Below, piece by piece: positions 6,835-13,162 of a stretch of 13,162 nt of DNA (positions within the stretch are counted from its first letter, which is position 1; each line of letters begins with the position of its first letter). The position numbers and the translations under genes are program-made. The notes beneath the pieces are model-generated. The model was given only the letters and a program-made list of their open reading frames with translations, was not told the DNA's origin and ran no database searches. Origin of the DNA: Chlorobiota bacterium (GTDB lineage: Bacteria > Bacteroidota > Ignavibacteria > Kapaibacteriales > NICIL-2); NCBI GenBank assembly GCA_003695605.1, contig RFIK01000030.1, forward strand, positions 1 through 13,162, written 5' to 3'.

Positions 6835-7886
6835 TGGATACCTCGAACGCATGGGTGGACGGTCTTTCCCTCGAGCAGTGTCAACGCTGGCTCAGCGTGC
6901 TACCGACAAAGCGCATCGCCGTCATCGGCGACGTGATGCTTGACCACTACTACGTGGGTTCTGTCAGCCGGATTTCGCCCGAAGCACCAGTCCCAGTCGT
7001 CGAACTTGAACGCCAAACCTGGCGACTCGGTGGCGCAGCGAACGTCGCGCACAACCTACGGATGCTTGGTGCCCATGTTGTGCTCTGCGGCGTTGTCGGC
7101 GACGACAGCGGTGGCGCGCAGATCCGTGAACTTGCCGTGCAGCATGGCATCGAACCAAGCGGCATCGTAACCGATCGGACGCGACCGACGACGATCAAAT
7201 CGCGCATCATCGGCAACAACCAGCAACTCCTCCGGCTCGACCACGAGCAGCGCTCGCCGATTGGCTCGGATGTGCTCGAACAGATTCTGGCAGTACTCGA
7301 CGCAACACCACAGCTTGCCGCGGTGATTTTCGAAGATTACAACAAAGGCGTTCTCCACCAGCGAAGTATCCCGCAACTTGTCGAGTGGGCGCAGGAGCGC
7401 TCGATACCAATCCTTGTGGATCCCAAGCTGGAAAACTTCTTTGCCTACCGCGGCGCGACTCTCTTCAAACCGAATCAGAAAGAGGCATCCTATGCGCTCG
7501 GAACACCGCTGGAAAGCCACGACGACATTCTCCGTGCAGGACGCATGCTCCTGGAACGACTCCAGGCACGGAACGTCCTCATCACGCTCGGTAGTCGCGG
7601 AATGATGCTCCTCGACAGCAGCAATCGCTGGTGGCAGATTCCATCGGTTGCGCGCCATGTCGCAGATGTTTCGGGAGCAGGTGACACGGTCATTGCGACA
7701 GTCACTGCGATGATGGTCGCCGGTGCACCGATCCTCGAGGCTGCAGCGATTGCCAACATTGCAGCGAGCGTCGTCTGCGGTGAACCGGGAGTTGTCCCCA
7801 TCACAACCGCATCGCTCCTGGCTGCGCTTGCATTCCACATGCACCCTGCTGATCCACGTGCGGAGGCTCTTCCCAGCCGTCAATAG
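6834..7886 (+). CDS. rfaE1: D-glycero-beta-D-manno-heptose-7-phosphate kinase (stand-alone kinase domain)
   Basis: This PfkB/ribokinase-family protein of 350 residues phosphorylates heptose-7-phosphate at C1 in the pathway to ADP-heptose for the LPS inner core. The N-terminal segment IGDVMLDHYYVGSVSRISPE at 31-50, followed by APVPVVE, is typical of RfaE1/HldE. LGGAANVAHNL at 65-75, the DPKLENF segment at 196-202 and the GAGDT motif at 281-285 with catalytic Asp284 complete the family pattern. In E. coli the kinase is fused to a cytidylyl/adenylyltransferase-type domain (HldE, about 477 residues). Here the protein stops after the kinase, so an rfaE2 gene should exist elsewhere. The ATG overlaps the thyA TGA by one base and has GAGGT about 9 bases upstream, inside thyA. 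PfkB sugar kinases are hard to split, but the N-terminal motif makes this assignment firm. Confidence 0.93.
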   Translation: MDTSNAWVDGLSLEQCQRWLSVLPTKRIAVIGDVMLDHYYVGSVSRISPEAPVPVVELERQTWRLGGAANVAHNLRMLGAHVVLCGVVGDDSGGAQIRELAVQHGIEPSGIVTDRTRPTTIKSRIIGNNQQLLRLDHEQRSPIGSDVLEQILAVLDATPQLAAVIFEDYNKGVLHQRSIPQLVEWAQERSIPILVDPKLENFFAYRGATLFKPNQKEASYALGTPLESHDDILRAGRMLLERLQARNVLITLGSRGMMLLDSSNRWWQIPSVARHVADVSGAGDTVIATVTAMMVAGAPILEAAAIANIAASVVCGEPGVVPITTASLLAALAFHMHPADPRAEALPSRQ

Positions 7887-7940
7887 GACGGCGGTGCAGT
7901 AAATTGCATATCCAACGTTGCATCAGAATGTCATAGTATC

Positions 7941-7945
7941 GGAGG
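7941..7945 (+). promoter_or_regulatory. Ribosome binding site supporting the TTG start of secD
   Basis: GGAGG lies 7 bases before the TTG at 7953. It decides the start, because there is no ATG in a suitable place before the first membrane segment of SecD. The 66-base gap between rfaE1 and secD (7887-7952) holds no other feature I can support; it contains two TTGCAT copies (7904-7909 and 7918-7923) that could be promoter parts, but no paired -10 element was found. Confidence 0.75.
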
Positions 7946-7952
7946 CGAACCC

Positions 7953-9962
7953 TTGAAAGGGAAAGTCGGCAAGGTATTGACGATCGTCATCCCGATCGTA
8001 CTGGCGATTTTTCTGCTCTACCCCACCTGGCGTGCCCAGCAGATGGCTGCTGAGCGAGCCAGCTTGGACTCCGCAGCACAAGTGCAGTGGGATCAAGTCA
8101 ATGGTGAAGATTTCCGCAAGGAAAAGCTCCGCGCGCTCAAGCTTGGTCTCGACCTGCGGGGCGGGATGTACGTAACGCTCGAAGTGGACGTTGTCCGCTT
8201 GCTTGAAGAAGCAGCCGACCGTGCAGCCATTGACGAAACCTTCGAGCGTGTCATCGAGGAAACGCGTCGCCAGGCAGATCGCAGCGATGAAGAAGTCCTC
8301 GATATTTTCCTGCGGAACTTCGATCAGATCGCCCGCCCGCAAGGGAAGTCGCTCGTGACGTACTACGAGCTTGTGGATGTGCGGGACATCAGCGAAGAAC
8401 GCATCATCGAGCGCCTCAAGCGCGACATCAACGAAGCGGTAGATCAAGCGCTCCAAGTCATCCGCCAGCGGATCGACAAGTTTGGCGTCACCGAGCCCAC
8501 AATCCAGAAGCAGGGCACGCGGCGGATTTTGCTCGAACTTCCTGGCGTCCAGGATGAGCGCGAAATGCGCCAACTGCTCCAAACGACAGCACGGTTGGAA
8601 TTCAAGCTCCTCCGGCACGGGACTGACGTCCTCTACGCCTTCCTCAACATTGACCGATTCCTCGCGGGCAAGGGTGTCCCAGCTGCTGACACCGCACGGA
8701 GCGCCGACACTGCTCACTCTGGTGATACAACGGCTCGCGCCACCAGTGACACTGCATCGAAGGACCCGTACGCTGGCCTTTCCGATGAGGAGAAAGCAGC
8801 CAAGTTCCGACGCGAGCATCCATTCCTGTCGCTTTTTGCTGGGCAGGTGTTGATCGGCGAGCGCTACCAGCCCTTCGACATCGCTGAATCGGTCATCCCA
8901 AAGCTCCCGGCCGATGCTGAGTACTACTTCCTGACGAACGAAGATGGTAAGCGACAGCTCCATGCGATCCTTGCACGTCCGGAGATTCGCCGCATGCTCC
9001 CAGCAGATGTAGAAATTGCCTTCAGCGCAAAGCCAGAACGCGGAAGCGAAAACGCGCCCAGTCGCACCTATGCGATGTACGTCCTCAAGCGTGACCCTGA
9101 ACTGACCGGCGATGTCGTCACTGATGCGTATGCAACCTTCGATCAGATGACCAACCGCCCAATGGTGCTCATGTACATGAACAGCGAGGGTGCTGAACGC
9201 TGGGCGAAAATCACTGGTGCCAATATCGGCAAGCGTATCGCGATCGTGCTCGATGGCGAGGTCTATAGCGCTCCCGTCGTGCGGAGCAAAATCACTGGCG
9301 GGAGCTCGCAGATCGAAGGAATGGCGAACGTCGAAGAAGCGAAACTCCTCCAAATCGTGCTCAAAGCAGGCGCGCTGAAGGCTCCCGTCAAGATCATCGA
9401 AGAACGCGTCGTCGGTCCTTCGCTCGGCGAGGATTCGATTCGGTCCGGCATTTCAGCAGCACTCATCGCCTTTGCGCTCGTGGTCCTGTTCATGGTGACT
9501 TACTACAGCATGGGTGGTGTCGTTGCCGTCCTTGCGATGCTCATCAACGTGATGCTCAACCTCGGCATTCTCGCAGGATTCGGTGGGACGCTCTCGCTTC
9601 CTGGCATTGCTGGCATTATTCTGACGCTGGCAATCGCCGTAGATGCCAACATCATCATCTTCGAGCGCATCCGCGAGGAACTCCACCGCGGCCGCAGCGT
9701 TCGCGCCAGCGTGGATGAAGGTTTCCGCCACGCGCTCCCGCCAATCATTGACTCGCACGTGACGACGTTCCTGACCGGGCTGATCCTCTTTGTGCTTGGC
9801 TACGGCCCCATTCAGGGCTTTGCTACAACGCTCATGATCGGAATTTTGACGACGCTCTTTACGAGCATCATCGTCTCGCGCGCCATCATTGACCTCTGGC
9901 TTGCGCGCAGCCCAAGCGCACGTCTGAGCTTCGGCGAAGTTCTTCCTGCACCGCAAAGCTAA
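7953..9962 (+). CDS. secD: Protein translocase subunit SecD
   Basis: SecD works with SecF in the inner membrane, using the proton motive force to pull secreted proteins through SecYEG. The protein has 669 residues. Membrane segment 1 lies at about 8-23, followed by the periplasmic region with the LGLDLRGGMYVTLEVD motif at 64-79. The RND-type C-terminal half, from the VVGPSLGEDSI motif at 486-496, has about five membrane segments. It includes AIAVDANIIIFERIREE at 560-576, which carries the conserved Asp region. A low-complexity insert sits in the first periplasmic domain at about 243-272, with repeated ADTA/DTA units, and EHPFLSLFAG follows at 288-297. The total is longer than a typical E. coli-sized 615-residue SecD. 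The start is TTG with a good GGAGG. secF follows after 26 bases. Confidence 0.97.
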   Translation: MKGKVGKVLTIVIPIVLAIFLLYPTWRAQQMAAERASLDSAAQVQWDQVNGEDFRKEKLRALKLGLDLRGGMYVTLEVDVVRLLEEAADRAAIDETFERVIEETRRQADRSDEEVLDIFLRNFDQIARPQGKSLVTYYELVDVRDISEERIIERLKRDINEAVDQALQVIRQRIDKFGVTEPTIQKQGTRRILLELPGVQDEREMRQLLQTTARLEFKLLRHGTDVLYAFLNIDRFLAGKGVPAADTARSADTAHSGDTTARATSDTASKDPYAGLSDEEKAAKFRREHPFLSLFAGQVLIGERYQPFDIAESVIPKLPADAEYYFLTNEDGKRQLHAILARPEIRRMLPADVEIAFSAKPERGSENAPSRTYAMYVLKRDPELTGDVVTDAYATFDQMTNRPMVLMYMNSEGAERWAKITGANIGKRIAIVLDGEVYSAPVVRSKITGGSSQIEGMANVEEAKLLQIVLKAGALKAPVKIIEERVVGPSLGEDSIRSGISAALIAFALVVLFMVTYYSMGGVVAVLAMLINVMLNLGILAGFGGTLSLPGIAGIILTLAIAVDANIIIFERIREELHRGRSVRASVDEGFRHALPPIIDSHVTTFLTGLILFVLGYGPIQGFATTLMIGILTTLFTSIIVSRAIIDLWLARSPSARLSFGEVLPAPQS

Positions 9963-9988
9963 TGTCCACAACCTGACAAAGGCACGTT

Positions 9989-10960
9989 ATGGAATTTTTC
10001 GGCAAAACTTCGATTGATTTCCTCGGGAAACGGCGCCTGTTTCTGGTCGTCTCCGTCGTACTCAACGTGATCGGGCTTGTCCTGCTGATCTTCGGTGGTC
10101 TACGGCTGGGCATCGACTTCCTCGGCGGAACCGAAGTTGCCCTTCGCTTTAGCGCCGAGCTACACACCGACGCTCTCCGCAGTGCCGTTGCTGCTGCAGG
10201 TTTTCCAAACGCCGAAATCAAATCCTACGGTAAAGCCAACGAATTTCTCATCCGTGTCCCAGAAATCGGCGGCCAAGGCGAGCAGGCAGCATCGTTCCGC
10301 ATCGTCAGTGGGTTGAAGAAGGCATTTCCCAACGAAACGATCACCGTTCTCAAAGAGGATCGTATCGGCCCGAAGATCGGGAGCGAACTTCGCACAAAAG
10401 CATTCGTTGCTGTGCTCCTTGCGATCGTCGCAATCCTGCTCTACATCGCATTCCGCTTTGAGTTCATCTATGGCTTGGGTGCCGTCGTCGCGCTCGTCCA
10501 CGACGTCTTCGTTGCGCTGACGTTCGTCCTTATCGGGCAAAAGCTCGAAATCCTCAATCTCGAATTCAACCAAGGCGTTCTCGCGGCATTGCTGACTGTC
10601 GTTGGCTTTTCGATCAACGACACCGTGATTATCTTCGACCGCATCCGCGAAAACCGCGACAAACACAAGGGAATGGCGCTTGTCCCGCTGATGAATCTCT
10701 CGATCAACGAAACGCTCAGCCGGACGATCAACACTGTCCTGACGGTCGTCCTTGTGCTTGCAACACTGCTTGCGCTCGGTGGAGAGGTTCTGCACGGTTT
10801 TTCATTCACGATGCTCGTCGGGATCATTACCGGCACGTACTCGTCGATCTACATCGCCAGTGCGTTTGTTGTGTGGTACACCGAGCGTATCAAGAAAGAG
10901 CCAGTCGAATCGGCTGAACCACGGCAACCGAAGATTCTCCGTGCACTCAAGGAAGCCTAA
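9989..10960 (+). CDS. secF: Protein translocase subunit SecF
   Basis: SecF is the 323-residue partner of SecD in the Sec translocon. The first membrane segment lies at about 17-37, followed by LGIDFLGGTEV at 40-50, the family's periplasmic motif. The short periplasmic domain ends near DRIGPKIGSEL at 124-134, and five further membrane segments follow to about 297. VVGFSINDTVIIFDRIRENR at 204-223 is the conserved SecF signature in the middle of the membrane domain. ATG 9989 has AAAGG 6 bases upstream. The charged C-terminal tail after YTERIKKE is cytoplasmic. The STAS gene begins 4 bases after the stop, so secD, secF and the STAS gene are probably one transcript. No fusion to secD and no truncation. 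Confidence 0.97.
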   Translation: MEFFGKTSIDFLGKRRLFLVVSVVLNVIGLVLLIFGGLRLGIDFLGGTEVALRFSAELHTDALRSAVAAAGFPNAEIKSYGKANEFLIRVPEIGGQGEQAASFRIVSGLKKAFPNETITVLKEDRIGPKIGSELRTKAFVAVLLAIVAILLYIAFRFEFIYGLGAVVALVHDVFVALTFVLIGQKLEILNLEFNQGVLAALLTVVGFSINDTVIIFDRIRENRDKHKGMALVPLMNLSINETLSRTINTVLTVVLVLATLLALGGEVLHGFSFTMLVGIITGTYSSIYIASAFVVWYTERIKKEPVESAEPRQPKILRALKEA

Positions 10961-10964
10961 CGCA

Positions 10965-11288
10965 ATGTGGCAACGGCAGGGTAACGCGGTCGTCTTCCCC
11001 CTTCCACAGCAGCTGCTCGGTGGAGACCAAGCCATCGAGATCACCGATCACGTGCGGCAGCTTGTCGCCAGTGGCATCGAGCACGTTATCTTCGACTGCA
11101 GCGCAGTCGAGCTTATCAATTCTAGCGGGTTGGGGATACTCGTTGCGGCACTTGCAACGCTGCGCACACGCGGCGGTCGGTGCACGCTCGTCGCAGTACC
11201 GGACAAAATGCAGTCACTGCTCGAGGTCACGCACCTGGGAAGTATCTTCACGCTGGCTGATTCTGTCGCTGCCGCACTCACCGAGTAA
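10965..11288 (+). CDS. Single-domain STAS protein, anti-sigma-factor-antagonist type
   Basis: The small cytoplasmic protein (107 residues) consists of one STAS domain, as in SpoIIAA and RsbV. Those proteins bind an anti-sigma kinase when unphosphorylated and release its partner. The motif DCSAVELINSSGLGILVAAL at 44-63 corresponds to the SpoIIAA segment around its phosphorylated Ser58. Ser53 here is the equivalent, with Asn52 in place of the usual Asp. ATG 10965 has GGAAG 9 bases upstream, inside the end of secF. Larger frames upstream only shadow secF. No anti-sigma kinase (RsbW/SpoIIAB type), phosphatase or sigma factor gene is adjacent, so its partner is unknown. It sits 4 bases after secF and 7 before purA. 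Confidence 0.88.
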   Translation: MWQRQGNAVVFPLPQQLLGGDQAIEITDHVRQLVASGIEHVIFDCSAVELINSSGLGILVAALATLRTRGGRCTLVAVPDKMQSLLEVTHLGSIFTLADSVAAALTE

Positions 11289-11295
11289 CCGTGCC

Positions 11296-12558
11296 ATGGT
11301 CACCGTCATCGTCGGCGCCCAGTGGGGCGATGAAGGCAAAGGGAAAATTGTGGATGCGCTCTCCGAAGAGTCAGACATCGTCGCACGCTACCAAGGAGGC
11401 GCAAATGCTGGGCACACACTCGTCTGGAATGGGAGAACAATCGTGCTTCACCTGATTCCATCGGGAATCCTCCACGAGCACGTCCAGTGTGTCATCGGCA
11501 ACGGCGTGGTGCTTGATCCCGTCGCACTCCAGCAAGAAATCGCAATGCTCGAGCAGATGGGCGTTTCCGTTCGGCGGCGACTGTTCATCAGCCACAAAGC
11601 ACACGTCATCATGCCATACCACAAGCTGCTTGACCATGCACGCGAACAGCATCAAGGAATCGGCACAACAGGACGCGGCATCGGTCCAGCGTACATTGAC
11701 AAGTATTCGCGCGTTGGGATTCGGGTTGTGGACCTGCTCGATCGGAATGTCCTCGAAGAAAAGCTCCGTGCCAATCTCGCGGAAAAGAACGCAATCCTTG
11801 AGAAGCTCTACCACACCGAACGCCTCGACGTTGAAGCAATCGTCGCTGAATATCTCGAATTTGACCGCTCCATTGACGAATTCGTCACCGATACGACGAT
11901 GCTGCTTGCCACCGCAATCAGCCAAGGCAAGCGCGTGCTGGCAGAAGGTGCGCAAGGCTCACTGCTCGATGTGGACCACGGCACCTATCCGTTTGTGACG
12001 AGCTCCAATCCCACCAGCGGTGGAGCATGCACCGGCTTGGGCATCTCGCCACGAGCGATTGCGCGCATCGTCGGCGTAGCAAAAGCGTATTCGACGCGTG
12101 TCGGCAATGGCCCGTTCCCCACCGAGGTACGCGGCGGCCTGGGGGAGCAGCTCCGCGCGCTCGGTGGAGAGTACGGTGCAACGACCGGTCGTCCACGGCG
12201 ATGCGGGTGGCTGGATCTGGTCGCGCTCCGGTACTCAGTCATCGTCAACGGCATCACCGAGCTGGCACTGACGAAGATCGACGTGCTCAGTGCGTTCTCA
12301 ACGATTCCTGTCTGCACTCACTATCGCATCGGCAGCAAACGACTGAAAACGTTCCCGGTGGATGTCCCAACTCTCGACGCTGTCGAGCCGGAGTACATTG
12401 AATTGGATGGATGGAACCATCCGCTCGACGATGTCACCACATTCGACAAGATGCCACCGCAGGCGCAGCGATTGATCGCACTCATCGAGCACCACTGCGG
12501 CGTTCCCGTCACGCTAATTTCCACCGGTGCGGAGCGCCATCAGCTCGTGCGGCGGTAG
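11296..12558 (+). CDS. purA: Adenylosuccinate synthetase
   Basis: The 420-residue cytoplasmic enzyme joins IMP and aspartate using GTP, the first committed step from IMP to AMP. The P-loop-like GDEGKGK at 11-17 with catalytic Asp12, and NAGHT at 37-41 with catalytic His40, are intact. The IMP-binding TTGRGIGPAY at 124-133, LAEGAQGSLLDVDHGTYPFV at 215-234 and STRVGNGPFPTE at 266-277 are present. So are the aspartate-binding loop region GATTGRPRRCGWLD at 294-307 and TKIDVLS at 326-332. ATG 11296 starts exactly at the conserved MVTVIVGAQWGDEG. Upstream in-frame sequence belongs to the STAS gene in another frame. No strong Shine-Dalgarno is seen; coupling to the STAS gene, 7 bases away, may help. 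A strong hairpin covers its stop codon. Confidence 0.97.
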   Translation: MVTVIVGAQWGDEGKGKIVDALSEESDIVARYQGGANAGHTLVWNGRTIVLHLIPSGILHEHVQCVIGNGVVLDPVALQQEIAMLEQMGVSVRRRLFISHKAHVIMPYHKLLDHAREQHQGIGTTGRGIGPAYIDKYSRVGIRVVDLLDRNVLEEKLRANLAEKNAILEKLYHTERLDVEAIVAEYLEFDRSIDEFVTDTTMLLATAISQGKRVLAEGAQGSLLDVDHGTYPFVTSSNPTSGGACTGLGISPRAIARIVGVAKAYSTRVGNGPFPTEVRGGLGEQLRALGGEYGATTGRPRRCGWLDLVALRYSVIVNGITELALTKIDVLSAFSTIPVCTHYRIGSKRLKTFPVDVPTLDAVEPEYIELDGWNHPLDDVTTFDKMPPQAQRLIALIEHHCGVPVTLISTGAERHQLVRR

Positions 12559-12580
12559 CCAGAATCGCTGGCGCCGCACG
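12546..12580 (+). other. Strong stem-loop over the purA stop codon
   Basis: CGTGCGGC at 12546-12553 is the exact reverse complement of GCCGCACG at 12573-12580. Inside it, GCCAG at 12558-12562 pairs with CTGGC at 12568-12572 around the loop AATCG, with GGTA bulged on the left side. That gives 13 base pairs, mostly G-C. No T-run follows, so it is not a standard intrinsic terminator by itself; it may protect the mRNA 3' end or work with the hairpin 19 bases downstream. Confidence 0.6.
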
Positions 12581-12598
12581 TCTACCCGTGCGCGCGTG

Positions 12599-12626
12599 CA
12601 GCACCCGTGAAGGTGTGCTGTATTTT
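12599..12626 (+). terminator. Possible weak intrinsic terminator after purA
   Basis: CAGCAC at 12599-12604 pairs with GTGCTG at 12615-12620. CC/GG extends the stem past a bulged T, with the loop GTGAA. TATTTT at 12621-12626 follows at once. The stem is short and the T-run interrupted, so termination would be partial. The same TATTTT could instead be a -10 element for the downstream C39 gene, whose ATG is at 12665. The two readings cannot be separated by eye. Confidence 0.38.
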
Positions 12627-12664
12627 GGGCACTCGATGATGACGTTGCACTACGCCGAAATTCG

Positions 12665-13162
12665 ATGCGGAGATTGCAGCTACAACGCTTCCGACCCTTT
12701 CCGTTCCTCAAGCAGCGTGACCACAGTGAATGTGGCACCGCGTGCCTTGCAATGATTCTGCAGTGGTATGGCTTCGAGAACGTTCAAGCTGCACTTCGAG
12801 ACATCGCAGGCGTTTGGGCGTATGGCACTGATCTGCTGACCCTGGCCCGGACTGCGGAACGCTTCGGATTTCGAGCTGATGGCGTTCGCATGCAGTACGA
12901 AAATCTCCTCAGCGTTCCACTACCACTCGTCGCACACTACCGGGGCAACCACTTCGTGGTCGTCTACCGTGCAACAGAATCGCACGTCTGGATCGCTGAC
13001 CCAAGCATTGGGAAAGAGAAGCTCACCAAGGACGAATTCCTCGCACGGTGGAATGGCATTGCATTGCTCATGGAGCCGCCTCCCCAGATCGTGCCGCACA
13101 CAGACGTCGCCGACATCCTCGAACGCTACCGCCAACGCCAACGGACGCTCGGGAGTTTGCTC
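12665..13162 (+). CDS. Peptidase C39 domain protein, probably N-terminus of a bacteriocin/peptide ABC exporter (3' end outside window)
   Basis: The frame is open from the ATG at 12665 to the window edge (166 codons, no stop). Residues about 12-137 form a C39 cysteine peptidase: the oxyanion Gln17 and catalytic Cys23 lie in FLKQRDHSECGTACLAMI at 14-31, His96 in GNHFVVVY at 94-101, and Asp112 in IADPSIGK at 110-117. In peptidase-containing ABC transporters this domain cuts double-glycine leaders from peptides while the rest exports them. The segment after 138 (VADILERYRQRQRTLGSLL begins at 148) looks like the linker leading to the first membrane segment, which fits an exporter of about 700 residues. 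A stand-alone C39 protein cannot be excluded. The start has no good Shine-Dalgarno, but it is the only ATG in frame after the stop at 12608. The gene lies downstream of the purA hairpins and probably has its own promoter. Confidence 0.85.
   Translation, partial: MRRLQLQRFRPFPFLKQRDHSECGTACLAMILQWYGFENVQAALRDIAGVWAYGTDLLTLARTAERFGFRADGVRMQYENLLSVPLPLVAHYRGNHFVVVYRATESHVWIADPSIGKEKLTKDEFLARWNGIALLMEPPPQIVPHTDVADILERYRQRQRTLGSLL

Noticed and set aside
7056..7883. A 275-codon minus-strand frame opposite rfaE1
   Set aside because: It is composition-driven and shows no recognisable protein features, while the plus strand encodes an intact sugar kinase.
8685..8765. DNA tandem repeat or CRISPR-like unit in secD
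   Set aside because: The repeats are short, imperfect and follow the codons for DTA-type residues, so they are protein low complexity, not a DNA array.
7923..9353. A 476-codon open frame on the minus strand opposite secD
   Set aside because: It has no domain-like pattern and lies wholly across a well-conserved SecD frame. Codon use with few TA-containing codons keeps the opposite strand open.
12636..12755. A 39-codon plus-strand ORF as a possible leader peptide for the C39 exporter
   Set aside because: It overlaps the C39 start in another frame, has no double-glycine leader and no Shine-Dalgarno.
12920..13141. A 73-codon minus-strand ORF within the C39 gene
   Set aside because: It is antisense to the region coding His96 and Asp112 of the C39 domain, and has no features of its own.
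1..13162. Frequent TCGAG/CTCGAG words as a possible functional repeated motif
   Set aside because: Most fall in coding frames as CTC GAG (Leu-Glu) or similar; codon preference explains them without a separate signal.

Overview
This window is a dense, ordinary-looking bacterial chromosome segment of roughly 57-58% GC (judged by eye) with almost no non-coding DNA. It carries a LPS heptose kinase and SecD/SecF, which point to a Gram-negative cell. A short AraC-type regulator with a metal-binding-like CxxC N-terminus, a GlmM that begins with an SISGLR motif, and a long insertion in the SecD periplasmic domain resemble Bacteroidota/Chlorobiota (FCB group) proteins. The phylum is an inference from protein style, not a measured placement. 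No rRNA, tRNA, CRISPR array, insertion sequence or phage gene was seen.

Layout. (1) Bases 2-895, plus strand: the C-terminal two thirds of pyruvate kinase, cut by the window edge. (2) Bases 937-5871, minus strand: a tightly packed five-gene run read from right to left. It encodes a formimidoylglutamase/arginase-family hydrolase, a phosphoglucosamine/phosphomannomutase, a family 4-like glycosyltransferase, an AraC-type regulator with an HMA-like N-terminus, and a membrane-anchored DUF6920-like protein. The first four genes overlap one another, so co-transcription is likely. (3) Bases 5872-6015: the only divergent intergenic region, 144 bp. (4) Bases 6016-7886, plus strand: thymidylate synthase overlapping by one base with the heptose-7-phosphate kinase RfaE1. 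(5) Bases 7953-12558, plus strand: secD (TTG start with a clear Shine-Dalgarno), secF, a single-domain STAS protein and purA, with gaps of 26, 4 and 7 bases. (6) Bases 12546-12626: a strong hairpin over the purA stop codon and a second terminator-like hairpin. (7) From 12665 to the right edge: the N-terminal C39 cysteine peptidase domain of what is probably a peptidase-containing ABC exporter, cut by the window edge.

How the genes fit together. Most are housekeeping genes: glycolysis, dTMP synthesis, heptose activation for LPS, Sec-dependent translocation and AMP synthesis. The mutase and glycosyltransferase fit envelope sugar supply and polymer assembly. The two places most worth a second look are the regulator/DUF6920 pair and the C39 exporter. 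In the pair, each protein has cysteines only in one compact cluster (CxxC and C-x3-C-x5-C). The C39 exporter normally matures and exports double-glycine leader peptides, and its substrates and partners lie outside the window. I do not see a convincing new multi-gene system wholly inside the window.
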